Assembly (NCBI RefSeq): GCF_019510245.1
Contig: NZ_JAEKKT010000130.1
Location: forward strand, 1 to 64,000
Source: Streptomyces sp.
GTDB lineage: Bacteria; Actinomycetota; Actinomycetes; Streptomycetales; Streptomycetaceae
Direction: 5' to 3'
DNA length: 64,000 nt
Each line of letters opens with the position of its first letter. Position 1 is the stretch's first letter. Below the pieces are notes generated by a model. That model saw nothing but the letters and a program-made list of their open reading frames with translations. It did no database searches and had not been told where the DNA came from. A program made the position numbers and the translations under genes. Positions 57,295 through 64,000 of this stretch are shown piece after piece.

Positions 57295-57426
57295 TCAACG
57301 CGTGGCCGTCACGACATGTCCCAGTACGGCAAGGCCGATTCCTACGGTGAGGAGCGAGGGCGAGTGCACGTTCCAGCTGACCAGCATCAGTAGGGCCCCT
57401 GCTCCCCACAGTCTCGGCTGCCGCAC
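57295..57426 (-). CDS. Possible small membrane protein
   Basis: 43 codons from a GTG: MRQPRLWGAGALLMLVSWN then SPSLLTVGIGLAVLGHVVTATR. One or two short TM helices. It lies just upstream of the cbrC remnant on the same strand. Composition supports it, but no family is known. Confidence 0.35.
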   Translation of the reverse strand: MRQPRLWGAGALLMLVSWNVHSPSLLTVGIGLAVLGHVVTATR

Positions 57427-57534
57427 ATCGAGGCCAGCACGCCAACGATGAACAACCCATCCCCCTGATCCTACTGGCGGCTGTTGGCCAGGAGTTCACC
57501 CCTGGCCGTTGAACAACAAGCTGAGAGAAACGGC

Positions 57535-57816
57535 TCAGTCCACGACCTGGGGATCACGGAAGTAGTACACGACGGTCACACCCATACCCGGTGTGTGCGT
57601 GTACACGACCGTGATCGCCTCTGCCGAGTCCCGGGCGAGCGGGGTAGTGTACGTGTATTCCAGGGACGGAGGCCGCCACCCGGGGATCTCACGACCGGTC
57701 GCCGGGTCCCGGGCGATGGCGGCGAGCGCCTCCCGGACCACGTCCTGCTCCCCCTCCGTCAGGTCACCGAACGCCTTCCTCGCAGGCTCGGCCTCCTCCA
57801 ACGGGACTTCGTTCAC
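57535..57816 (-). CDS. RelE/ParE-like toxin candidate
   Basis: 93 residues: an N-terminal helix pair (ARKAFGDLTEGEQDVVREALAAIARDP) followed by strands LEYTYTTPLARDSAEAITVVYTHTPGMGVTVVYYFRDPQVV, the order of RelE/ParE-fold toxins and similar plasmid-stabilisation proteins. Its GTG overlaps the upstream stop as GTGA, so it is coupled to a DUF6247-type gene, a typical toxin-antitoxin layout with the antitoxin first. The usual catalytic residues cannot be assigned by eye. The ribosome binding site GGAGG abuts the GTG, which fits reinitiation after coupling. Confidence 0.6.
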   Translation of the reverse strand: MNEVPLEEAEPARKAFGDLTEGEQDVVREALAAIARDPATGREIPGWRPPSLEYTYTTPLARDSAEAITVVYTHTPGMGVTVVYYFRDPQVVD

Positions 57817-58088
57817 CCTCCGCCGCCTTCGACTCGCGCGTCTTCGAGAGCCGTCATGATCTCGGCCGAGTTCCTGATCAACACCCGGTGCCGGTAAGCC
57901 CGGACCACGGCCGCGGCACCGGCGAAGTCATTGGTCGGGGAAGCTCCTATGGCGGCCGCCAGCTCCGCTTCGAAGCGCTCGCGATCACCCGGGAAGCCAT
58001 AGCGGCTGAGCGCGCTGCGCAGGTCGTCCACGGTCCGGATCTCCGGGAGGGGCATCGCTCCCCAGCCATGCTCGGGCTGTGCGCTCAT
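57813..58088 (-). CDS. DUF6247-type antitoxin candidate
   Basis: 91 residues: PEIRTVDDLRSALSRYGFPGDRERFEAELAAAI then ASPTNDFAGAAAVVRAYRHRVLIRNSAEI. This helical pattern resembles DUF6247 proteins, which sit upstream of RelE-like genes in Streptomyces. ATG 58088 has AGGAG six bases upstream. It is coupled by a four-base overlap to the downstream RelE-like gene. The antitoxin role is inference from gene order. Confidence 0.65.
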   Translation of the reverse strand: MSAQPEHGWGAMPLPEIRTVDDLRSALSRYGFPGDRERFEAELAAAIGASPTNDFAGAAAVVRAYRHRVLIRNSAEIMTALEDARVEGGGG

Positions 58089-58138
58089 GATCAGCTCCTG
58101 AGGGACGGACATCGCACCAGCTCCCAGTATGGCCCTGG

Positions 58139-58578
58139 TCACCACGCCACCGCCCCGGCTCCGCACTCGGCCCACATCAGCTTGCCACCCTTCGACGTGC
58201 CCAGCTCGCGGAACACCGACGCGCCCCAGGAGTCCGCGCGGGCCCGCACCAGGGGCAGGCCGCGGCCATGCTCGGCGTCGGGTGGGGTGGCGGGGCGGGG
58301 GCGGTCGAGAAGCCGGGCGGGACGTGCGGGTCCGTGTCCCATACCGTCACGCGGAGGCGGCCGTGGTCGGCGGCGCGGAGCCGGAGGGCGTACGGCCCCT
58401 TCGTGTGGCAGTGCGCGTTGGCCAGGAGTTCCGCTGCCACGAGTTCCGCGGTGGGGGTCAGCTCCGGCGTCCCGTGTGCGGCGAGGATCAGTCTCAGGGT
58501 GCCCCGCGCGATACCCGGTGCGCGTGGATCGTGCGGAAGCTGCAGGGTGTACGCCCAGGACGGGGATACGGTGGCCAT
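58139..58578 (-). pseudogene. Frameshifted ATP-binding (RsbW/HATPase-like) regulator
   Basis: The first ~95 codons from ATG 58578 read a GHKL ATPase of the anti-sigma type: YTLQLPHDPRAPGIARGTLRLIL, ELVAAELLANAHCHTKGPYALRLRA (N box), VWDTDPHVPPGF. Near 58283-58305, in a run of C and CCG, the frame must shift by one base to continue DAEHGRGLPLVRARADSWGASVFRELGTSKGGKLMWAECGAG to the TGA at 58139. Such ATPases usually flank XRE/DUF5753-DUF397 pairs, as here. A sequencing error in the C-rich run is a real alternative. Confidence 0.75.
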
Positions 58579-58686
58579 GGGAAGTCTCCGGTCGCAGAGG
58601 GGGGTTCGACAGGTGCCTGGTGTCTGTGCCGTGGCGTCCCACGGTGCGCTTCCAGGCGGGGCGCCTGAGACGAAGATAGGGGCTTC

Positions 58687-58701
58687 GCAAAGCAGCTTTG
58701 C
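58687..58701. promoter_or_regulatory. Palindrome between the ATPase remnant and the XRE gene
   Basis: GCAAAGC-A-GCTTTGC, perfect 7-bp arms, in the divergent promoter ~80 bp before ATG 58780. Probably the XRE regulator's own site. Confidence 0.5.
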
Positions 58702-58779
58702 GGGCTTTCGAAGGATCTCGGCCTCATCTCCCTCGTGTGAGTGACAAGCTCGCTGTACGTCCGCTAGGAGGAAGCACTC

Positions 58780-59634
58780 ATGACGCCACGGCCCGCGCCG
58801 ACGGCCCGACGCGTCCGGCTAGCCACCGAGCTGCGCAAACTCCGGGAGCGGGCCGGCCTGACCTCGACCGAGGCGGCCCAGATGCTCGGTACCAGCTCGG
58901 GTCAACTCAGCAATGTGGAGTCCGCCAGGTTCGGAGTGAGTCCTGACCGCGTCCGGGCCATGGCCAACCTCTACTCATGCACGAACCAGCCCTACGTCGA
59001 CGCCCTCGCCGACATGGCCGCGGAGAAGACACGCGGCTGGTGGTGGGAGACGTACCGCGAGGTGCTTCCCTCCGGACTACTCACCCTCGCCGAACTGGAA
59101 CACCACGCGACAGCTGTCCGTACGGCCTTCACGGCTCACATCCCGGGCATGCTCCAGACCGCCGAGCACGCCCGGGAGATCTTCAGCAAGGCGATCCCGG
59201 CTCCCACCCCACCGGAAGTCGAGCACCGCGTCTCGCACCGCATCAAGCGCCAGGACGTGGTGTTCCGTGAGAACCCGAATTCGTACAGCACCGTCATCCA
59301 CGAAGCCGCCCTGCACATGCGGGTGGGCGGCCGGAAGGTGGCCCGCGACCAGCTCAGGCACCTGATCAGCATGAGTCTGCGGGATCACATCACCCTGCGG
59401 GTACTTCCCTTCGACGTCGGAGCCTTCCCGGGATCAGGCCAGTCCATCAACTACCTGTGCGGGCCCGTGGCGGAGCTGGACACCGTACAACTCGACCAGT
59501 TCCACGGCCCCGTGCTTCTTGACGCCGAGGCGCACCTGGGGAAGTACCGGCGCCTCCTGGACGTCGTCGAAGCCATGGCCCTCAGCCCTGAGAAGTCCCG
59601 CGACCTGATGTACGCCATCATCCAGAACATGTGA
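58780..59634 (+). CDS. XRE-family regulator with DUF5753 domain (WhiJ-like), second copy
   Basis: 284 residues. Helix-turn-helix RLATELRKLRERAGLTSTEAAQMLGTSSGQLSNVESARFGVS (about 11-52), then DUF5753 (about 85-280; RGWWWETYREVLPSGL, ELEHHATAVRTAFTAHIPGMLQT, HRIKRQDVVF, LRVLPFDVGAFPGSGQSINYL). AGGAGGAAGC precedes the ATG. A DUF397 gene starts nine bases after the stop. It is a paralogue of 21711-22568 with the same domain order but low identity. With the broken ATPase it forms the three-gene set typical of WhiJ-like loci. Confidence 0.92.
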   Translation: MTPRPAPTARRVRLATELRKLRERAGLTSTEAAQMLGTSSGQLSNVESARFGVSPDRVRAMANLYSCTNQPYVDALADMAAEKTRGWWWETYREVLPSGLLTLAELEHHATAVRTAFTAHIPGMLQTAEHAREIFSKAIPAPTPPEVEHRVSHRIKRQDVVFRENPNSYSTVIHEAALHMRVGGRKVARDQLRHLISMSLRDHITLRVLPFDVGAFPGSGQSINYLCGPVAELDTVQLDQFHGPVLLDAEAHLGKYRRLLDVVEAMALSPEKSRDLMYAIIQNM

Positions 59635-59643
59635 GGAGTCAGC

Positions 59644-59826
59644 ATGCCCACACACCCTTGGCGGAAGTCGTCCTACTGCCAAGAAGGAGAGGCCTGCGTC
59701 CACATATCCAACGGCCCCGCCCTCGTCCGCATAGCCGACGCCGACCCGCCCCGGAACGTCCTCACCGTCGGTGCCAAGGCCTTCGACGGCCTTCTCCACA
59801 TGCTGAAGTCATCCGACGGACGGTGA
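59644..59826 (+). CDS. DUF397 small protein, second copy
   Basis: 60 residues with the DUF397 core WRKSSYCQEGEACVHISNGPALVRIADADPP. It is separated by nine bases from the XRE gene, with GAGGAGTC before the ATG, so the two are one operon. Expected to act with the regulator. A strong terminator follows the stop directly. Confidence 0.88.
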   Translation: MPTHPWRKSSYCQEGEACVHISNGPALVRIADADPPRNVLTVGAKAFDGLLHMLKSSDGR

Positions 59827-59863
59827 CCCCGCAGGCCGCCGAAAACGACGGCGGCCTGCGGGG
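59827..59863. terminator. Bidirectional terminator
   Basis: CCCCGCAGGCCGCCG (59827-59841) pairs perfectly with CGGCGGCCTGCGGGG (59849-59863), 15 bp around a seven-base A-rich loop, between converging genes. Confidence 0.9.
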
Positions 59864-59878
59864 CGCCCCCCTGCGTGG

Positions 59879-61528
59879 TCAGCGCACCGGCAGGGACCGG
59901 GTGTGCTCGATGCGGACGGCGTCCAGGTCCCGCGGGTTCAGGCCGAGCAGCCGCAGCATCGTCGGCGCGATCTGCGTGGTCCGCACCGGGGCGTTGACGC
60001 GCACGGCGTGCGGGGTGCCGGCGCCGTAGACGACGAGCGGCACGTCGCGGTCGTCGGCGGCTGCTCCGCCGTGCTCCGCGATCTTGCCCTTGCCGCCGGT
60101 GTAGACCACGCCGTACTGGCTGATGCCGAACACGTCGGGCACGCGCGAGTCGCCGGGCCGGGCGTGGAAGTACCGGGCGGCCTCCGTACCGGCGTACACG
60201 GTCTTCAGGCCGCTCGCCGTGAACGTCTTGGCGGCTCCGTCGATGCCGTTGCCGGTGCCGGACCGGGCGAGCAGGTAGGCCTTGGCGAACTCGGTGGCGG
60301 CCTGGGAACGGTCGTTGAGCCACAGCAGCATGGCGTCGTCGTCCACGGCGTGGGCGACCAGGTCACCGGCGCCGGGGTGGGCGGCCTTCCAGGCGGCGTT
60401 GAGCCCGTCGAGCAGCGGCCCGTCGTCGATGCGGGTCAGTGCCTTCGGGTCGGTGGGCGACTGGCCGTGCTTGGCGGACAGGATGACGGTCGTGCTGCCG
60501 TCGAGGCCCCGCTTGTGGATCTCGTCGAGGAACGCCCCGACCTCCTGGTCGACGAAGTCGAGGTTCTTCGCGAGCAGCGGGCCGGGGGTGCCGGGCGTGG
60601 TGTAACCGCCCGTCAGGCCGTCGGAGACCGGCAGCTTCTGGGCGGTGGACACGGACTGGAAGTTCATCCCGAAGACCGCCGGGACGCCGGTCCTGTGGGT
60701 GCCGCTGTGGTCGTGTCCGTCGATCTCGTTGAGGACCGCCTTCACCTTGTACGCGTCGTACTGCTCGGTGGCCGCGTTGTCCTTCGTCCAGTCCTGGCCG
60801 GCCGGGTAGCCGATGGCCTGGCTGTTGATCTCGGGCGCGAACAGGTCCTGGATGCCGTCGCCGGACGGCCCGTCGAGGATCTCGTAGGCGACGTGCTTGT
60901 CCGACCACGCGGTGCGCAGCCCCGCCTTGCGGGCGACGTCGAAGACCGTGTTCACCTTGAGGTAGGAGTGCGGGTAGACCGGCTTGCAGGTCTTCGGGTC
61001 GACGGGCAGCTTCGCCGGGTCGATGAGGCCGGCGGCGTCACCGGTCATGTTCAGGATGCTGCCGGGCAGGCCGGACAGGCCCTGGCCCGCGTCGATGGAG
61101 TTCTGGTCCTTGTCGAGGTCCTCGGTGAGGTCGACCTCGGCGCCCGGCCTGACGCCCGCGCAGTCGGTGGTGCCGGCCGGGAGCAGGGCGTTGCTGTAGG
61201 TGTCGTCGTAGTAGACGCCCGTGACACCCGGGTCACCGCCGGTCAACTGGCCCACCATGCCGGGGAAGGAGTCGGAGGGGACGGTGGTTCTGGCGTGGGT
61301 GTACTCCACACCGCCGCCGGCCAGGCGGGCGAGCGCGGAACGCGGGTGCCGGGCCACGTACCAGGCCAGGTCGGACTGGTGCAGGCCGTCGACCGACAGC
61401 AGCAGGACGTGCCGGGAGCGGGACGCGGGGGAGGCCCCGGCGGGACCTGCTGTCGCGGCGGTCAGACCGCCGACGGCGGCGAGCGCGGCGGCGGCCGCCG
61501 CGACGGGACGGAGGGGGTGTCGGAACAC
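59879..61528 (-). CDS. Secreted alkaline-phosphatase-superfamily phosphodiesterase
   Basis: 549 residues. A signal peptide ends near GPAGASPA. The alkaline phosphatase/nucleotide pyrophosphatase fold follows: HVLLLSVDGLHQSDL (metal Asp), ARTTVPSDSFPGMVGQLTGG (Thr nucleophile region), WSDKHVAYEIL, STTVILSAKHGQSP (metal His) and DDRDVPLVVYGAG. Expected to cleave phosphodiesters or nucleotides outside the cell with two metal ions. GTG 61528 is chosen for GAGGAG eight bases upstream; longer frames lack a signal peptide at the N terminus. It is convergent with the DUF397 gene across a terminator. Confidence 0.88.
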   Translation of the reverse strand: MFRHPLRPVAAAAAALAAVGGLTAATAGPAGASPASRSRHVLLLSVDGLHQSDLAWYVARHPRSALARLAGGGVEYTHARTTVPSDSFPGMVGQLTGGDPGVTGVYYDDTYSNALLPAGTTDCAGVRPGAEVDLTEDLDKDQNSIDAGQGLSGLPGSILNMTGDAAGLIDPAKLPVDPKTCKPVYPHSYLKVNTVFDVARKAGLRTAWSDKHVAYEILDGPSGDGIQDLFAPEINSQAIGYPAGQDWTKDNAATEQYDAYKVKAVLNEIDGHDHSGTHRTGVPAVFGMNFQSVSTAQKLPVSDGLTGGYTTPGTPGPLLAKNLDFVDQEVGAFLDEIHKRGLDGSTTVILSAKHGQSPTDPKALTRIDDGPLLDGLNAAWKAAHPGAGDLVAHAVDDDAMLLWLNDRSQAATEFAKAYLLARSGTGNGIDGAAKTFTASGLKTVYAGTEAARYFHARPGDSRVPDVFGISQYGVVYTGGKGKIAEHGGAAADDRDVPLVVYGAGTPHAVRVNAPVRTTQIAPTMLRLLGLNPRDLDAVRIEHTRSLPVR

Positions 61529-61720
61529 AGTGGTTCTCCTCGAAACTGTGCGGAGCTCGTGACCCTGCGGGTGACGCACCGACATTCGAGAAGGAGAACG
61601 TGTACGGAACCGGACCTGCGTGCCCGATTCTGTCAAAGAACGTCATGTCGGCACGCAAAGCCCACCGCGCGGGATCACGCACTCCGACGACCTGCAGCCC
61701 ACCTCGGAAACAGAGGAACC

Positions 61721-62107
61721 ATGTCCGACCGCAGATTCCGGATCACCACCGCCTTCCAGCGGCACGTCGCCAACCCGCTGACCCGTCTCATGCCCTTCCA
61801 GACGCTGCTGGAGACCACGGGCCGGGTCTCGGGGCAGCCCCGCCGGACCCCGCTGGGCGGGAAGCGGGTGGGGGACTCGTTCTGGCTGGTGTCGGAGTTC
61901 GGGACGAAGTCCCAGTACGTGCGGAACATCCAGGCCGATCCGCGGGTGCGGGTGCGGATCGGCGGGCGGTGGCACCACGGCACCGCCCACCTGCTGCCCG
62001 ACGACGACCCGGTCGCCCGCCTGCGCACCCTGCCCAAGGGCAACAGCATGGCCGTGAAGGCCCTGGGCACACGGCTCCTGACGATCCGGGTCGACCTCAC
62101 CGACTGA
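61721..62107 (+). CDS. Deazaflavin (F420)-dependent nitroreductase-family protein
   Basis: 128 residues, the DDN/FDOR-B fold: LLETTGRVSGQPRRTPLGGKRVGDSFWLVSEFGTKSQYVRNIQADPRVRVRIGGRWHHGTAHLL. The TTGRxSGxxRxTPL phosphate loop and the S-x-YVRNIxADPRVRV strand are the F420-binding signatures. It probably transfers hydride from F420H2 to quinone-like or nitro compounds. GAGGAA precedes the ATG. A dispersed repeat lies directly after the stop. Confidence 0.9.
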   Translation: MSDRRFRITTAFQRHVANPLTRLMPFQTLLETTGRVSGQPRRTPLGGKRVGDSFWLVSEFGTKSQYVRNIQADPRVRVRIGGRWHHGTAHLLPDDDPVARLRTLPKGNSMAVKALGTRLLTIRVDLTD

Positions 62108-62128
62108 ACGGGGGCACCCCGAACAGGA

Positions 62129-62222
62129 GCGCCCCGAAGGGGCGCTGGGGGTGCCCCCGGCCGGAGGCTGGGGGAGGAACTGCGCGACCAGCCCCAGCGG
62201 CGCCGCTGTCGGCTGACGGCAG
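62129..62222. repeat. Dispersed intergenic repeat, inverted copy
   Basis: Near-complete copy in reverse orientation: GCGCCCCGAAGGGGCGC hairpin, GGGGGTGCCCCCGG, GGCTGGGGGAGGAACTGCGC and the GGCGCCGCTGTCGGCTGACGG core. Confidence 0.85.
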
Positions 62223-62267
62223 AAGCCGGACGGCGAGGCGGCTTGTCTCGGCCCCCCAGCCTCGCGC

Positions 62268-62819
62268 TCAGCTCGCCTTGTAGAACGCGTACGTCGCCGA
62301 GTACGGCACCGACACCTGGTCGGTGCCGGTGCACGCGGCGGCCGGGGCCACGCCGCCCTCCGTGTCGAGGCGCTGGACGTACGTGACGCCCTCGAACGTC
62401 CCGGCGCCGCGGGTGGCCGTGGCCTTCAGGAGGAGTTCGGGGACGGCGCCGTCCTTGGGGGACGTGGCGACCGCGGAGGCGTTGACGGCGCTGCCGTCGA
62501 CCGTGGAGACCCAGACCGGGCCACGGGAGTGCAGGGCGACCGGGCGGTGGGCGCGGTCCCGCTTGTCGGAGAGGGTGGCGGCGGGCTCCAGGAGCTTCCA
62601 GGCACCGTCGGTGCAGCTGTACGTCTGCACGCCGTGCGCGGAGTAGACGCCGGTCAGCTTGTTGCCGTCGGGCACGGCGAGCGCGGCGGGGGCGTGCACA
62701 GCCGGGAGGTGGGCGGGCCGCGCGGAGTAGGCCTGGACGGCGGTCGTACCCGCCAGGGTGGCGGCGGCCGCGGCGGCGACGGCCACGGTGGTCAGGGCGA
62801 TTCTCTTGGCGAGCTTCAT
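62268..62819 (-). CDS. Secreted DUF3455 protein
   Basis: 183 residues. A Sec signal peptide (KRIALTTVAVAAAAAATLAGTTAVQA-YSA) precedes a DUF3455 domain: LTGVYSAHGVQTYSCTDGAWKLLEPAATL, HSRGPVWVSTVDGSAVNASAVAT and GVTYVQRLDTEGGVAPAAACTGTDQVSVPYSATYAFYKA. Two cysteines probably form an external disulphide. The family is uncharacterised and found in actinobacteria and fungi. The gap 62820-63019 upstream shows no other gene. Confidence 0.87.
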   Translation of the reverse strand: MKLAKRIALTTVAVAAAAAATLAGTTAVQAYSARPAHLPAVHAPAALAVPDGNKLTGVYSAHGVQTYSCTDGAWKLLEPAATLSDKRDRAHRPVALHSRGPVWVSTVDGSAVNASAVATSPKDGAVPELLLKATATRGAGTFEGVTYVQRLDTEGGVAPAAACTGTDQVSVPYSATYAFYKAS

Positions 62820-63019
62820 GGAGTGGGCTCCAGGGATGTCGTGCGTGTTCCGGGAAGGGAGAGCGGCCGGACATCGACGACTCGGAAACCGGCCGTCCCC
62901 CTTGTCGTGTCCGGACGCTACGGATCCGCCGCCCCTTCCGGAGCCGGTTTCACGATCTCTGCCCGCCCGGGACACCTCACCGATCCCCAAAGGGCAAGCC
63001 GAAGGCCCCGGTTGCCCCC

Positions 63020-64000
63020 TCACCCCGGCCAGACGATCGCCTGCACCTCGCTGTAGGCGTGCAGGGCGTACGAGCCCACGTCCCGGCCGACCCCGCTCTT
63101 CTTGAAGCCACCGAAGGGTGCCTCCATGTTGCGGCCCACCGTGTTGACGCCGACCCCGCCCGCCCGCAGCCGCCGCGCCACCCGGAAGGCCCGGGCCACG
63201 TCCCCGGACCAGACGTAGTCGATGAGGCCGAAGTCGGAGTCGTTGGCGAGGGCGATGCCCTCCTCCTCGTCGTCGAAGGGGACGACGGAGACGACGGGGC
63301 CGAAGATCTCCTCGCGGGCCACCCGCATGTCGTTCGTGCAGTCGGCGAGCAAGGTCGGCGTGACGTAGAAACCCCGGTCCAGCGGCGGGCGTTCGCCGCC
63401 CGTCACCACCGTCGCCCCTTCCTTCCGGCCGAGTTCGACGTACGACTCGACGCGCGACCGGTGTTCGGCGCTGATCACCGGGCCGACCACCGTGTCCGCA
63501 GCGGCCGGGTCCCCGACCCTCAACCGGTCGGCGTACGCGGCGAGTTCGGTCACCAGCCGGTCGTACAGCCCGCGCTGCACCAGCACCCGCGTCGGCGCCG
63601 TACAGATCTGCCCGCTGTAGAAGGAGAAGGTGGTGCCGATGCCCGCCACCGCCGAGCCGACGTCCGCGTCCTCGAAGACGACCGCCGCGCCCTTCCCGCC
63701 CAGCTCCATCAACTGCCGTTTCATGTCCCGCCCGCACACCTCGGCGATGCGCTGCCCGACGGCGGTGGAGCCGGTGAAGCTGACCATGTCGACGTCGGGG
63801 GAGGCCACGGCCGCCTCGCCGACACCGGTCGACCGCCCGGAGACGACGTTCACCACCCCGGCCGGCGCCCCCGCCGCCTCCAGGGCCTCCGCCATCCGGT
63901 AGACGGAGAGAGGGTCCTGCGGAGCGGGTTTCACCACCACGGTGTTGCCCATCGCCAGCGCCGGCGCAATCTTGCCCGCCGGGTTGGCCCACGGGTTGTT
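63020..64000 (-). CDS. Aldehyde dehydrogenase, C-terminal two thirds (partial)
   Basis: 327 codons are visible; the start lies beyond the right edge. NAD(P)-dependent ALDH features are NNPWANPAGKIAPALAMGNTVVVKPAPQ, VSFTGSTAVGQRI, the general-base Glu in LMELGGKGAAVVF, the catalytic Cys in FYSGQICTAPTRVLVQ, EEIFGPVVSVVPFDDEEE and PFGGFKKSGVGRDVG. It oxidises aldehydes to acids. The substrate is not determinable. The right-edge codon NN(P)W fits the usual middle of the protein. Confidence 0.93.
   Translation of the reverse strand, partial: NNPWANPAGKIAPALAMGNTVVVKPAPQDPLSVYRMAEALEAAGAPAGVVNVVSGRSTGVGEAAVASPDVDMVSFTGSTAVGQRIAEVCGRDMKRQLMELGGKGAAVVFEDADVGSAVAGIGTTFSFYSGQICTAPTRVLVQRGLYDRLVTELAAYADRLRVGDPAAADTVVGPVISAEHRSRVESYVELGRKEGATVVTGGERPPLDRGFYVTPTLLADCTNDMRVAREEIFGPVVSVVPFDDEEEGIALANDSDFGLIDYVWSGDVARAFRVARRLRAGGVGVNTVGRNMEAPFGGFKKSGVGRDVGSYALHAYSEVQAIVWPG

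Noticed and set aside
58283..58305. Programmed frameshift in the ATPase gene
   Set aside because: There is no slippery heptamer or downstream pseudoknot that I can see. A C-rich run points to mutation or sequencing error.

Overview
This window is GC-rich actinobacterial DNA, almost certainly from a Streptomyces chromosome. The support is very high third-position GC, frequent GTG/TTG starts behind GGAGG-type ribosome binding sites, F420 genes (fbiC, an LLM-family F420 oxidoreductase, a deazaflavin-dependent nitroreductase), an LAETG sortase substrate, and two XRE/DUF5753-DUF397 (WhiJ-like) loci. No CRISPR array, rRNA or intact insertion sequence was seen. One unusual tRNA gene was found.

Layout. 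1-2033: a three-gene ABC importer operon on the minus strand, running off the left edge. 2509-7480: a fasciclin-domain secreted protein, a broken amino-acid oxidase, a large DHA2-type drug exporter with an unusual C-terminal extension, and a membrane-anchored secreted-domain protein. 7540-12299: the most interesting segment. A membrane protein and a TIR effector share the same short SQNI-x-GG-x-NS-x-FGYN motif. They converge on a two-TM macro-domain protein like type II Thoeris ThsA. That gene is divergent from a SARP/BTAD-type regulator fused to a second macro domain of the same family. I read this as a candidate undescribed TIR/macro immune island with built-in regulation. 12614-17441: an NfeD-like protein, a flotillin and a stomatin, with a short-chain dehydrogenase, two small conserved proteins and a non-canonical tRNA-Gly between them. 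17386-23622: an MFS exporter with a divergent ArsR-type regulator, glutathione peroxidase, a MerR/GyrI-like regulator, a WhiJ-like pair and a GPP34 protein.

23815-33219: core envelope genes (D-Ala-D-Ala carboxypeptidase, a polytopic membrane protein, a sortase-anchored protein), a dehydrogenase and a stress-responsive-fold protein that share a TetR-type operator sequence, and a sodium:solute symporter. 33237-39059: a catalytically degenerate ADP-ribosylglycohydrolase, a methyltransferase, and a TetR-controlled redox operon (aldo/keto reductase, DUF998 protein, NAD-dependent reductase) with two clear operators. 39159-47471: a STAND-type ATPase with TPR repeats, an ABCG-like exporter, a class V aminotransferase, an FMN reductase and an XRE/MmyB regulator. 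47501-54330: an L,D-transpeptidase-like protein without its cysteine, FO synthase (fbiC), an F420-dependent oxidoreductase, a PHP metallohydrolase and a MOSC protein.

54331-59826 is the decayed part. It holds a ThrRS-like gene with a large internal deletion behind a leader peptide and attenuator, a cbrC homologue with two in-frame stops, a DUF6247/RelE-like pair, a frameshifted ATP-binding protein, and a second WhiJ-like pair. 59879-64000 holds a secreted phosphodiesterase, a deazaflavin-dependent oxidoreductase, a DUF3455 secreted protein and a partial aldehyde dehydrogenase. A dispersed intergenic repeat family occurs at about six places. In one place it appears to have removed the stop codon of a dehydrogenase gene.
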